Assembly: GCF_008065155.1 (NCBI RefSeq)
Contig: NZ_CP042821.1
Location: 1-64,000 of the forward strand
Reading direction: 5' to 3'
Length of the DNA stretch: 64,000 nucleotides
Source of the DNA: Octadecabacter sp. SW4
GTDB taxonomy: Bacteria > Pseudomonadota > Alphaproteobacteria > Rhodobacterales > Rhodobacteraceae
Under the pieces are notes generated by a model. The model was not told where the DNA came from and did not search any database. It saw only the letters and a list, made by a program, of their open reading frames with translations. Position 1 is the first letter of the stretch. Every line of letters starts with the position of its first letter. The translations under genes were made by a program, and so were the position numbers. Below are positions 35,119-43,200 of this stretch, in pieces.

Positions 35119-35546
35119 GTTTTTCTTCCGTTTGCAAGTTTCAGCAGGCAAGCTGTGATGGTGCCAAAGGCACCGAGAGACAAGAGCGGGATCGGCAGGC
35201 CGAGGATTACCATGCCCTCGTCAATGCACGATGGGCCGGAGGCAGTGCAGGGCTGGATGCTTTCAGCGATCAGCCCGTAATACAGCCCCAGGTGCCAAAG
35301 CGCGATGGCCGCGCCGATCAGTGCCAGTGGTAGGCAGTAGACCCAGATATTCACATCCAACCGCCACACCGCAATTCCAAGGATCACCGCAAGCGGAAAC
35401 ATGAACGCCCTCTGATACCAGCACAGCACGCAGGGCGTCTGGCCCAGAACTTCGCCAATGAACAACACGGCCAGAGTGGAGACCAGCGCCAGCACCCACG
35501 CGGCGAACAGCCAGTGTTCCGAAGAATTGCGGTTTGTCGGCATCAT
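35115..35546 (-). CDS. dsbB: Disulfide bond formation protein B
   Basis: A 143-residue inner-membrane protein with four hydrophobic spans. It carries the two periplasmic cysteine pairs: TPCVLCWYQRA (CxxC) and PCTASGPSC. DsbB reoxidises a DsbA partner using quinone. The partner is the adjacent DsbA-like gene. Start and stop overlap the flanking genes by ATGA, indicating coupling. Confidence 0.93.
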   Translation of the reverse strand: MMPTNRNSSEHWLFAAWVLALVSTLAVLFIGEVLGQTPCVLCWYQRAFMFPLAVILGIAVWRLDVNIWVYCLPLALIGAAIALWHLGLYYGLIAESIQPCTASGPSCIDEGMVILGLPIPLLSLGAFGTITACLLKLANGRKT

Positions 35547-36145
35547 AGTCTCCCATCGACATCGGCCAGGATTTCCTCGGCCGGCGTACCATAGGCGAAA
35601 GCCTTCACATATCCGCCCTGCGGGTCGAACAGGAAAAGCTGCGACGAATGGGCCATGGTATAGCCGTCAGGTGCCGCCGCTTCGGTGATTTTCTCATAGT
35701 AGATCTTGAAGGAGGCACCCGTCCGCATGATCTGGTCCGGCGTTCCAGTCAGGCCGATGATGGCCGGGTGAAAGCGCGGCACGAAATCGGCCAGTTGAAT
35801 TGGCGTGTCACGCTCGGGGTCCACGGAAATGAACAGCGGCTGTACCCGGTCAGCCTGCGGCCCCAGATCGTCCATGACGGTCGCGACTTCGGCAAGCGTG
35901 GTCGGGCATATGTCGGGGCAATTGGTAAAGCCGAAAAACACCAAAAGCCACTTTCCCGCGAAATCCTCGTCTGTGCGCACCGTTCCCTGATGGTCGGTAA
36001 GCTCGAAATCGGCGCGAAACACAGAGGTCTCGCCAACGCCTTGTGTGCCGGAAAAATTCTCACGCCAGGACGGCGCAAAATACAAACCAACCGCAGCGAG
36101 CGCGGCAGCACCCCACAATACCCATCTAACGGTCTTCAAACTCAA
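35543..36145 (-). CDS. SCO-family copper/redox protein, copy 2
   Basis: A 200-residue anchored thioredoxin-fold protein with N-terminal span VRWVLWGAAALAAVGLYFA, SCO motif FTNCPDICPTT and His in MAHSSQLFLFD. First gene of a six-gene operon (SCO2, dsbB, dsbA-like, PCuAC2, SCO1, M23). I chose the TTG at 36145 with GAGG 9 bases upstream. The longer frame to 36223 would begin upstream of the MerR-type promoter at 36178-36208, so it cannot be the start for that transcript. Confidence 0.9.
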   Translation of the reverse strand: MSLKTVRWVLWGAAALAAVGLYFAPSWRENFSGTQGVGETSVFRADFELTDHQGTVRTDEDFAGKWLLVFFGFTNCPDICPTTLAEVATVMDDLGPQADRVQPLFISVDPERDTPIQLADFVPRFHPAIIGLTGTPDQIMRTGASFKIYYEKITEAAAPDGYTMAHSSQLFLFDPQGGYVKAFAYGTPAEEILADVDGRL

Positions 36146-36177
36146 CGATTCGCCTCGTTCATCATTTTCCTGAGCAC

Positions 36178-36208
36178 TCGTTACGACCTTCAGCAGGTAG
36201 AGGTTCAA
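36178..36208 (-). promoter_or_regulatory. MerR-type promoter for the SCO2 operon
   Basis: Minus strand: -35 TTGAAC (36208-36203), 19-bp spacer and -10 TAACGA (36183-36178). The operator is ACCTCTACCTGCTGAAGGT (36204-36186). It lies between the SCO2 operon and the divergent merR-type gene, so the same site may also autoregulate the regulator. Confidence 0.75.
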
Positions 36209-36314
36209 CCCGTAATCGCGCAAAACACGAATTGTCCTCTACAATGCAGAGTCAGGTTTGCCATTCGGCGAGAAACCGATCATAAGCTATGGTCACTGTA
36301 GATTGGAGATGCGG

Positions 36315-36743
36315 ATGCTGACCATCGGAACATTGGCCCGAAAGACTGGCACCAAGGTGCAAACCATTCGGTACTATGAGCAAGTAGGCCTCATGCTTGA
36401 ACCGGACCGCACCGAAGGCGGGCAGCGCCGCTATGACGGTGACGGGCTTGACCGGCTGGCCTTCATTCGCCACGCCCGTCAGCTCGGGTTCACGCTTGAG
36501 GCAATCCGGGAGCTTCTCGACCTGTCGGATGATCCGGAGAAGCCCTGCGATGAGGCTGACCAGATTGCCCGGCGCCAGCTACTTCAGGTCGAACAACGTA
36601 TCGCGCGACTGGAGGCGCTGCGGACCGAGCTTGAGCGCATGGTCCATGAATGCAGCGGCGGCAACACCGCGGATTGCCGTGTTCTGGAAGTTCTGCGCGA
36701 TCACTCTGAATGCCTCACGAAACACGATGAGATCGGCGCGTAG
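36315..36743 (+). CDS. MerR-family heavy-metal regulator
   Basis: A 142-residue activator. The winged helix reads MLTIGTLARKTGTKVQTIRY, then YEQVGLMLEPDRTEGGQRRY. A dimerisation helix follows, with a C-terminal metal loop CSGGNTADC (C-x7-C, as in CueR) and one more Cys in DDPEKPCDEADQ, at the place where ZntR/PbrR/MerR have Cys and CueR has Ser. The start at 36315 has GGAG 6 bases upstream. It is divergent from the SCO2 operon. It probably controls all four 19-bp-spacer promoters in the island. The inducing metal cannot be settled from sequence. Confidence 0.92.
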   Translation: MLTIGTLARKTGTKVQTIRYYEQVGLMLEPDRTEGGQRRYDGDGLDRLAFIRHARQLGFTLEAIRELLDLSDDPEKPCDEADQIARRQLLQVEQRIARLEALRTELERMVHECSGGNTADCRVLEVLRDHSECLTKHDEIGA

Positions 36744-37196
36744 CCGTGAATCCGTTCGGTGGCTTTGCCAAGGCCTCGCCCGGTTCTTTGTCACGGCGCC
36801 GATAATCGGCCCGGCGTGGCAGGCCGCTGAACGGAATTTGATCCTTGGCCGCAAAAATCACCGCCTGATACGGTACGGGTTGCTGCTGTGATTGTCTCGG
36901 AGACGTAAAAAGCGTCGTGCGAGCTTGTGCGCATTCCGGCGTGCGCATTCTCACTCCAGCCCAAGCTCAATTCGACAGCAATTCTTTAACAACCGTACTT
37001 AATAGCCAATCGGGGCAAGTGCCCAGGGAACGTTCCACCCTGGTTGCGCTCCCTCCATCAGACGTCCGGCCTCTCGAAGTGTCGGAAGGGGTGCGGCGGA
37101 GCTACCTTGCTCTCGCGAAAGTGCACACGCTTCCCCGAATGTAGAGATCCGCAGATTCCGGCCTTTGGAGGGCAGCGCAGCAACAGTTGAAAAGGG
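36744..37196. other. Gene-poor interval downstream of the MerR gene
   Basis: About 450 bases without a supported gene. It forms the right edge of the metal island. Small open frames here have no start signals or recognisable domains. Confidence 0.45.
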
Positions 37197-37416
37197 CTGA
37201 TTTTGTTGAAAAACTCTGAAATTTGAGATCTGTGATTTTTGGGCAGAGGCCCATTAAACCCAAAAGTCGGAACAGATCGACCGGGAGAGGCATAGCGCTG
37301 GCACAGGAGCAGCCACTGGCCAAATTGGCCGACCCCTCGTCTCCAAAAGTTGGTCGCTCTTTAAGGCGAATAATTATTCGATTTTCGCCAAAAACGGAGT
37401 TTTTCAACACAATCGG
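37197..37416. mobile_element. MITE-like element or IS remnant with 20-bp terminal inverted repeats
   Basis: A 220-bp segment is bounded by CTGATTTTGTTGAAAAACTC (37197-37216) and GAGTTTTTCAACACAATCGG (37397-37416). These match at 18 of 20 positions as inverted repeats, with a perfect 13-bp core. There is no transposase inside. It could be a MITE or an internally deleted insertion sequence whose transposase would act in trans. No clear target duplication is visible. Confidence 0.6.
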
Positions 37417-37591
37417 CTCGAAGCCGCCGCTCGCCGCACGGTTACTCAAAGTCCGCTTCCTCAGAAAGGAAGATATTTGAATCGCTCCACGGCGGTCGGC
37501 CGAAAGGTAGAGAAATTTTTTCGCTCAGCTTTGAAAATATGCAAAATGTTTGTACGTTCTTTCTGGGACAGGAACTGTGCGGGTCACCAAT

Positions 37592-37756
37592 ATGAAGAGA
37601 TCTGAAGACGGCATTCAAACGCACAGCACTGGTGATCTTGTCAAGGCTCTTGCCACTGGCCACGGCACGCGAGTTGCGCTGGAGGTCACTGATATGCCCG
37701 ACGAACTGGCTAAGCTTCTAGACAAAGGCCTTGAGGATCATTTTCGTGACCGTTGA
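37592..37756 (+). CDS. Small hypothetical protein
   Basis: A 54-residue open frame (MKRSEDGIQTHSTGDLVKAL, then VALEVTDMPDELAKLLDKG). No ribosome-binding site is obvious, so the start is uncertain. It overlaps the next small gene by 11 bases, and the two may be a pair. I do not recognise it. Confidence 0.4.
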   Translation: MKRSEDGIQTHSTGDLVKALATGHGTRVALEVTDMPDELAKLLDKGLEDHFRDR

Positions 37757-37937
37757 TCTTGATAAGGCCTATTCCGCCTGGTTCCGTGCATCGGTGCGCG
37801 AAGCGCAGGATGATCCGAGGCCAGCAACACCTCATGCTCAGGTGATGCAAGAGGCTCAAATGCTCATTGAGAAAAAGCGCAGTTCCCGATCCTCGAAGGG
37901 CGGGGGCATTGCTGAGGAGCGAACCAAACAGGTTTGA
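37746..37937 (+). CDS. Antitoxin-like small protein (stability-determinant type)
   Basis: A 63-residue protein with the pattern DKAYSAWFRASVREAQDDPR, then PATPHAQVMQEAQMLI. This resembles the small stability-determinant antitoxins usually paired with ParE-type toxins. No such toxin follows. The GTG at 37746 has GAGG 9 bases upstream. It may be an orphan antitoxin or pair with the preceding small gene. Assignment is from pattern memory only. Confidence 0.5.
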   Translation: MTVDLDKAYSAWFRASVREAQDDPRPATPHAQVMQEAQMLIEKKRSSRSSKGGGIAEERTKQV

Positions 37938-37962
37938 ATGCCCAAGGGTTGCGGGTCACAAC

Positions 37963-38000
37963 TTGACAAAATCAACAATTCACGTATATACATCTGTATA
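37963..38000 (+). promoter_or_regulatory. Promoter with overlapping palindromic operator of the toxin-antitoxin operon
   Basis: -35 TTGACA (37963-37968) and -10 TATATA (37985-37990) with a 16-bp spacer. The perfect palindrome TATACATCTGTATA (37987-38000) overlaps the -10 box, well placed for autorepression by the antitoxin. Confidence 0.7.
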
Positions 38001-38017
38001 ACCTTATGAGGTCTGCA

Positions 38018-38242
38018 ATGATCGAAGCTAAAATCCGTAAAGTTGGTAATTCCGCTGTCATGACACTCAGCACAGAAATGCTTGCCCTGCTCGATGTCAA
38101 AGAAGGTGACACGCTTTACGCCGTGCGCACCGATGATGGGGGGCTGAAGCTGATGACAGAAAACCCTGAATTACTGGCTGCGCTCGAAGCTGCCGAGATC
38201 GTCATGGATGAGAACCGCGACTTGCTCCAAGCGCTTGCATGA
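38018..38242 (+). CDS. AbrB/SpoVT-type antitoxin
   Basis: A 74-residue protein with the swapped-hairpin DNA-binding start IEAKIRKVGNSAVMTLSTEM and LDVKEGDTLYAVRTDDGGLK. The C-terminal tail (ENPELLAALEAAEIVMDENR) should wrap and neutralise the toxin. I chose the ATG at 38018 with GAGG 6 bases upstream; an ATG at 38006 would fall too close to the promoter. It overlaps the Doc gene by ATGA. Pairing an AbrB antitoxin with Doc is a known variant of the Phd/Doc arrangement. Confidence 0.88.
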   Translation: MIEAKIRKVGNSAVMTLSTEMLALLDVKEGDTLYAVRTDDGGLKLMTENPELLAALEAAEIVMDENRDLLQALA

Positions 38243-38628
38243 GCACTTGGGTTTGGGTGCCATTGGCAGCCTTGCACGTCATCCATGATCGTCAAATCTC
38301 ACGCCATGGTGGTGCTTCCGGAACTCGTGATCCGGCTCTTTTGGAGATGGGCTGCACGCGTCCGATGAATCTTGCTGCTTATGGTGATCCGGATGTGTTC
38401 GAGATTGCTGCGGCCTATGCCTACGGCATTGCCGAGGCTCACGCCTTTGTCGACGGCAACAAGCGCACAGGCTTTGTGACAGCGTTCACGTTCTTGCGAC
38501 TTAACGGGGTATCTGTCCGTCCTGAGCCCGCGGTCGGTGTTCGAAAGATGGAAGGCCTGGCATCAGATCAAGTGAGTGAAGAAGAGTTTGCGGCGTGGTT
38601 GCGCGAACTCAGTACTGGTGATGTTTGA
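38239..38628 (+). CDS. doc: Doc-type toxin (Fic/death-on-curing family)
   Basis: A 129-residue Fic-fold toxin. The active site is AHAFVDGNKRTGFVTAFTFL (HxFxDGNKR, about residues 70-80). LHVIHDRQISRHGGASGTRD matches the N-terminal Doc helix. Doc enzymes phosphorylate EF-Tu and halt translation, so loss of the plasmid would be costly to daughter cells. It is translationally coupled to its antitoxin. Confidence 0.92.
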   Translation: MSTWVWVPLAALHVIHDRQISRHGGASGTRDPALLEMGCTRPMNLAAYGDPDVFEIAAAYAYGIAEAHAFVDGNKRTGFVTAFTFLRLNGVSVRPEPAVGVRKMEGLASDQVSEEEFAAWLRELSTGDV

Positions 38629-38763
38629 CTGCTAAATCGGCTGACCGCCTTTTTGAAATTTCCCTAATCTCTTTCATGCTTAGTGCCCTGTGTCCGCAAC
38701 CCTGAAAGGGAAAGGGGCTTTTTGTCCTGTGAACCTCAAACCGGATCACAAAGGACAGACATC

Positions 38764-39516
38764 ATGGCCCATCCCAACCCGAAGCACTCCAATCAATCCA
38801 CATCCAATGCGCAGCTCAAAACAGCCCTGTCGCTGATCGCCGCCGAGATCGCGCGCGGTCCTCTGCGCAGTTCCTCTCTCTCAAAGATCATGCGCGACAC
38901 CTTTGGCGGCAGCGATGCCAGCGGGGCATGGAGCTGGCGAATGGCCTACGACATGATGCAGACAGCTGCGGTGCAGGCGCTTTTCTCAAATGCAAACGGC
39001 TCAGACTCCCTTGGTGCCGCCAAAAACCTTGCGATGCGTCTCCTGTCTGAGACCCGTCGCTCCGAGCAACAGATCCGCCTGCAACAGTTCTCAACCCCGC
39101 TTCCCTACGCGGCCCTCGCCGTGCGCGCGGCCGCAATCCGTTGTGGTGAGACTGTGCTGGAGCCCTCTGCGGGAACCGGCTCATTGGCGGGCTTTGCCAA
39201 ACGGGCAGGGGCCAAGCTCATGCTCAACGAAGTCGATCCGTTTCGTCGGCGGCTGCTCGATGTGGTGTTCGACGCGCAGGCGACTGGGCATGACGGCGAG
39301 CATATCGATGATCTGCTGACATCAACAACAGTCCCCAGCGTTGTCGTGATGAACCCGCCGTTTGCCTCCTCGGTCGATCGCTCCCGCGATAAGCACATCG
39401 CAGCAAAGCATCTCATCGGGGCCGCGAAACGATTGGCACCCGGAGGGCGTCTTGTTGCGATCATGCCGATGGGCTTCACCCCGAGCGAGACGCAGCACAT
39501 TGGGCCCGCGCGATGA
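38764..39516 (+). CDS. N-terminal part of methyltransferase/strawberry-notch protein (split)
   Basis: A 250-residue frame holding most of an N6-adenine methyltransferase fold: LEPSAGTGSLAGFAKRAGAK (SAM loop), LMLNEVDPFRR, and the catalytic VVMNPPFA (NPPF, about residue 199). It breaks at GFTPSETQHIGPAR. The last strand of the fold (VDTQLMVFDKVDE) is found in the next frame. The two frames meet at an ATGA overlap, and adding one G or C in the GGGCCC run at 39502-39507 would fuse them. So this is either a frameshifted gene or a coupled split protein. AAAGGA precedes the ATG. Confidence 0.75.
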   Translation: MAHPNPKHSNQSTSNAQLKTALSLIAAEIARGPLRSSSLSKIMRDTFGGSDASGAWSWRMAYDMMQTAAVQALFSNANGSDSLGAAKNLAMRLLSETRRSEQQIRLQQFSTPLPYAALAVRAAAIRCGETVLEPSAGTGSLAGFAKRAGAKLMLNEVDPFRRRLLDVVFDAQATGHDGEHIDDLLTSTTVPSVVVMNPPFASSVDRSRDKHIAAKHLIGAAKRLAPGGRLVAIMPMGFTPSETQHIGPAR

Positions 39517-42500
39517 GCCTTCTCACGCCGCGGCTGGCCCTCACCATCCCTGGCCATGTCTATCGCAAGCTCGGCACCAGCGTGGATACCCAGCTGATGG
39601 TCTTCGATAAGGTCGATGAGGCCAGCGAGATGATCCGCACCTCCGTCGATGATCTCGACGCGGCGGTCAGTATCGTGGACCAGATCGCCGCAACACGGTC
39701 GATTGTAGCGCCGGTGCCGGTGTCACGTTCATCGCATGCTCATCGCCCTCTGATGCAATCTGCGTATCGCAAGCCGCGCAAGCCTGACGCATCAAAGCCA
39801 GCTGCTGCCAAAGCACTTAAACACGCAGCGATACCGCTGTCGTTTGCCACGCTCGAGACGCCGCGCGAAAACACCCCTATCTCTGAGATCTATGCTCGCT
39901 ATCGCCCGCAGCGGATCGACATTGCGGGTGCACAGGAACACCCAACGCCGCTGGTGGAAAGCATTGCGATGGCCTCGGTCGCACCACCCGTGCCTTCTTT
40001 GCGGGCCGCCGAGGGGCTGCGCCTGCCGAACCGATTGATTGCAGAGGGGCATCTCTCTGAAGCCCAGCTGGAAACCATCATCATGGCCAACGATGCCCAC
40101 GGGCGGGATTTGCCCGGCAAGTTCACCATCGATGACGACCAGACCAAGATGCTGCGCAGTGATGAGGCGGCGGCGGCCCGTGCCTACCGCTTGGGATATT
40201 TCCTCGGTGACGGCACCGGCTGCGGTAAGGGCCGCGAGTGCGCAGGCCTCATTCTGGTCAATTGGCTCTCGGGACGGCGCAAAGCCGTCTGGGTATCAAA
40301 ATCCGCCACTCTGATTGAGGACGCCGTGCGCGATTGGACCGATCTCGGCGGCTCGCCCGCAGATATCCAGCCGCTCTCGAAATGGAAGCCCGACCAACCT
40401 GTCACCATGGGCGACGGCATCCTGTTCGTGACCTATGCCACGCTGCGGTCCTCCGGCAAATGCGGTACGACACGTTTGAACCAGCTGCTCGCGTGGATGG
40501 GAGACGACTTTGATGGCGTGCTCGCGTTTGACGAGGCCCACGCGATGCAAAATGCGGCTGGATCGGAGCAGGGCAGGGGGGCAAAACCGTCCCAGCAGGG
40601 CCTTGCGGGTCTGCGCCTGCAACTCGCCACTCCGCGCGCTCGCGTCTTCTATGTCTCGGCGACGGGGGCCACATCTGTCCACAATCTCGCCTATGCATCC
40701 CGGCTTGGGCTTTGGGGCCAAGGACCTGAATACCCGTTCCCGAGCCGCGAGAGCTTCGTCTCAGCGATGGAGGCGGGCGGTGTGGCGGCAATGGAGGTGG
40801 TGGCCCGCGATCTCAAAACACTCGGGTTCTACACCGCGCGGGCGCTGAGTTTTGACGGGGTCGAATACGATGTGCTGGAACATGCACTGACGTCTGCCCA
40901 AACAGAGATCTACGACGCCTATGCGGGCGCGTTCCGCACGATTCACCATAACTTAGAGGCTGCACTGACCGCGACAGGCGTCAATGATGCCTCGGGAGAG
41001 ACAAATGCCTCTGCCGCAAAAGCCTCCGCCAAGTCGCGGTTCGAGAGCACAAAGCAGCGCTTCTTCAATCATCTGCTGATGGGCATGAAAGCCCCATCAA
41101 TTGTCAGCGCCATTCAGCAGGACCTATCTGACGGCTATGCATGCGTTATCCAAGTGGTCTCGACGGGCGAAAGCCTTTTGAAACGGCGCTTGGAGGTGAT
41201 GGACCCCGATGATGAGCTGGTCGAAGGCGCGCTGACGCCGCGCGACTACGTGCTTGGCTATCTCGAACAGGCTTTTCCGATCTACACCCAGAAGCTGGTC
41301 GAGATTGACGGCAATGTCGTCGCAGAGCCACTGCGGGATGAAACAGGGGCCTTGGTCGTCTCCCGTGAAGCCTTAGCATTGCGGGACGAGGCGATGATGG
41401 ACCTGATGGCGCTGGCCCCGATCCCCGCGGCACTGGATCAAATTCTCTGGGCGTTCGGGGATGAAGCCGTCGCAGAAGTCACAGGGCGATCTATTCGCCC
41501 GCTCAAATCGAGCGACGGCGCGCTCTTCATCGAAAAACGCGCGGCCAGCAGCAATTCATCCGAGACGCAGGCCTTTATGGATGGGGAGAAAAACATCCTG
41601 ATCTTCTCGGATGCAGGTGGCACGGGGCGATCCTATCACGCGGCGCAAACAGCGAAAAATCAAAAACGGCGTCGCCATTACTTGCTGGAGCCCGGCTGGC
41701 GCGCGGACGCAGCCATTCAGGGACTTGGGCGCACGCATCGCTCCGCCCAGGTCAGCGCGCCGTTCTTCCGGGTCTGTACCTCGGACGTGCACGGCGAAAA
41801 ACGCTTCACATCAACCATCAGCAAACGACTTGATCAGCTTGGCGCGCTCACGAAGGGCCAACGTGAGACAGGCTCGCAAGGCATGTTTCGCGAGGAGGAC
41901 AATCTCGAAAGTCCCATCGCGCGATCCGCGCTGCGGGGATACTACGCCGATCTTGCCGCGGGGCGTGCGGAGGCGATGGGCTATGAGGTCTTCACAGATT
42001 GGACGGCATTGCGCCTGATCGACAAGGATGGCGTGCTGCTCGAAGAATTGCCGCCGATCCAGCGGTTCCTCAACCGGGTGCTGGCCCTTCCTATCCATAT
42101 GCAAAACGCACTCTTTGCTGAGTTCATGCAGCGCATTGCGGACCAAACTGAACGTGCGCGGGATGCAGGTACGCTCGATCTTGGCGTTGAAACGCTGCGA
42201 GGCGAGACGATCAAACAGGTCTCGGCGGAGGACCTTTGGACCTGCCCGCAATCGGGTGCAGTGACACGTATCATCGGATTGGAAGTCACCGAACCTGTTC
42301 ACATTGCGCGCGCCGATGATGCCCTTCGCAACAACTTCGACAAAGTCTCGATGGTCAATCGCGCGTCGGGGCGGGCAGGGCTGATCTCAAAACGCCCGAT
42401 GCAGATGTATGACGACGACATCGTCACCCTCATGCGCAAGGTGGTTCGCCCAACTGGTAAAACTTATCTCGAGGAGGGCAAGTTTGAAGCCTCGGCTTGG

Positions 42501-43031
42501 GAGGCGGTCGAGCAATCAGAGTTCATCCGGCTTTGGGACGATGAGGCCGACAGCCTGCCCAAAACCACCACAACGAAGCTCTTCCTGCTCACGGGTCTCC
42601 TGCTGCCGATCTGGAAGACCATCCCGCCAAGCAACGAGCGTATTTATCGCGTCACGCCCGAGGGCTGTGCGAGCATGATAGGCCGCACCCTCAGCGAAGA
42701 GGGGGCCGCAGCCCTTCGGGCGCGGTTCATGAAAGGGACGCCTCAAACACCAAGTGAGATGCTGACAGCTGCCCTTGGGACGACAGCACCCATCGATCTG
42801 GGGCGCGGCCTGACGCTGACGCGCCGCCGCGTTGCGGGTGATGTGCGCTTGGAGATTGGTGGGGCGGACAAGGGCACCATCGATGTTCTGAAAGCCCTCG
42901 GGTGTTTTACTGAAATCATCGCCTTCCAGCTGCGTGTGTTTGTGCCTCATGGGGCGGGTGTCGATGCGGAAGCGATCCTAACCCGGATTGTGGGGAATGG
43001 AGCAGTGCAGCCGAGCGATCGGGCAGCCTAA
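39513..43031 (+). CDS. Strawberry-notch-type helicase (main part of split methylase/helicase)
   Basis: A 1172-residue frame. The first 50 residues finish the methyltransferase fold. An SNF2/SF2-like P-loop region follows: LGYFLGDGTGCGKGRECAG (about residues 225-245), DEAH-like LAFDEAHAMQNA, then the helicase C-like part with FSDAGGTGRSYHAA and WRADAAIQGLGRTHRSAQ. Strawberry-notch proteins are large SF2 ATPases, common on alphaproteobacterial plasmids and phages. Fusion with a methyltransferase suggests DNA modification coupled to translocation, perhaps anti-restriction; this is inference. It lies in the array of plasmid cargo genes. Confidence 0.85.
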   Translation: MSLLTPRLALTIPGHVYRKLGTSVDTQLMVFDKVDEASEMIRTSVDDLDAAVSIVDQIAATRSIVAPVPVSRSSHAHRPLMQSAYRKPRKPDASKPAAAKALKHAAIPLSFATLETPRENTPISEIYARYRPQRIDIAGAQEHPTPLVESIAMASVAPPVPSLRAAEGLRLPNRLIAEGHLSEAQLETIIMANDAHGRDLPGKFTIDDDQTKMLRSDEAAAARAYRLGYFLGDGTGCGKGRECAGLILVNWLSGRRKAVWVSKSATLIEDAVRDWTDLGGSPADIQPLSKWKPDQPVTMGDGILFVTYATLRSSGKCGTTRLNQLLAWMGDDFDGVLAFDEAHAMQNAAGSEQGRGAKPSQQGLAGLRLQLATPRARVFYVSATGATSVHNLAYASRLGLWGQGPEYPFPSRESFVSAMEAGGVAAMEVVARDLKTLGFYTARALSFDGVEYDVLEHALTSAQTEIYDAYAGAFRTIHHNLEAALTATGVNDASGETNASAAKASAKSRFESTKQRFFNHLLMGMKAPSIVSAIQQDLSDGYACVIQVVSTGESLLKRRLEVMDPDDELVEGALTPRDYVLGYLEQAFPIYTQKLVEIDGNVVAEPLRDETGALVVSREALALRDEAMMDLMALAPIPAALDQILWAFGDEAVAEVTGRSIRPLKSSDGALFIEKRAASSNSSETQAFMDGEKNILIFSDAGGTGRSYHAAQTAKNQKRRRHYLLEPGWRADAAIQGLGRTHRSAQVSAPFFRVCTSDVHGEKRFTSTISKRLDQLGALTKGQRETGSQGMFREEDNLESPIARSALRGYYADLAAGRAEAMGYEVFTDWTALRLIDKDGVLLEELPPIQRFLNRVLALPIHMQNALFAEFMQRIADQTERARDAGTLDLGVETLRGETIKQVSAEDLWTCPQSGAVTRIIGLEVTEPVHIARADDALRNNFDKVSMVNRASGRAGLISKRPMQMYDDDIVTLMRKVVRPTGKTYLEEGKFEASAWEAVEQSEFIRLWDDEADSLPKTTTTKLFLLTGLLLPIWKTIPPSNERIYRVTPEGCASMIGRTLSEEGAAALRARFMKGTPQTPSEMLTAALGTTAPIDLGRGLTLTRRRVAGDVRLEIGGADKGTIDVLKALGCFTEIIAFQLRVFVPHGAGVDAEAILTRIVGNGAVQPSDRAA

Positions 43032-43200
43032 AGAGAAAGCCTGCTTCTGGTCGGGTGTGCGGGATTGGGTCTAATCAGGTGCCGCTTCACAGCGGTGCTG
43101 CGCGCTTCGATCCCGTTCCTACCTCAACAGCAATCCAGATGGTCCTGGTCCCATCTTGGGGACAGGCATTGTCAAACACCCCCAACAAAAGGAACACACC

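Noticed and set aside
36146..36223. Upstream extension of the second SCO gene
   Set aside because: It would begin upstream of the MerR-type promoter that drives the operon.
36917..37144. 75-residue open frame after the MerR gene
   Set aside because: No start signal, no domain and low-complexity composition.
36744..38000. Possible CRISPR array or tRNA genes in gene-poor stretches
   Set aside because: No regularly spaced identical repeats and no cloverleaf-like sequence were seen here or in the other gene-poor intervals.
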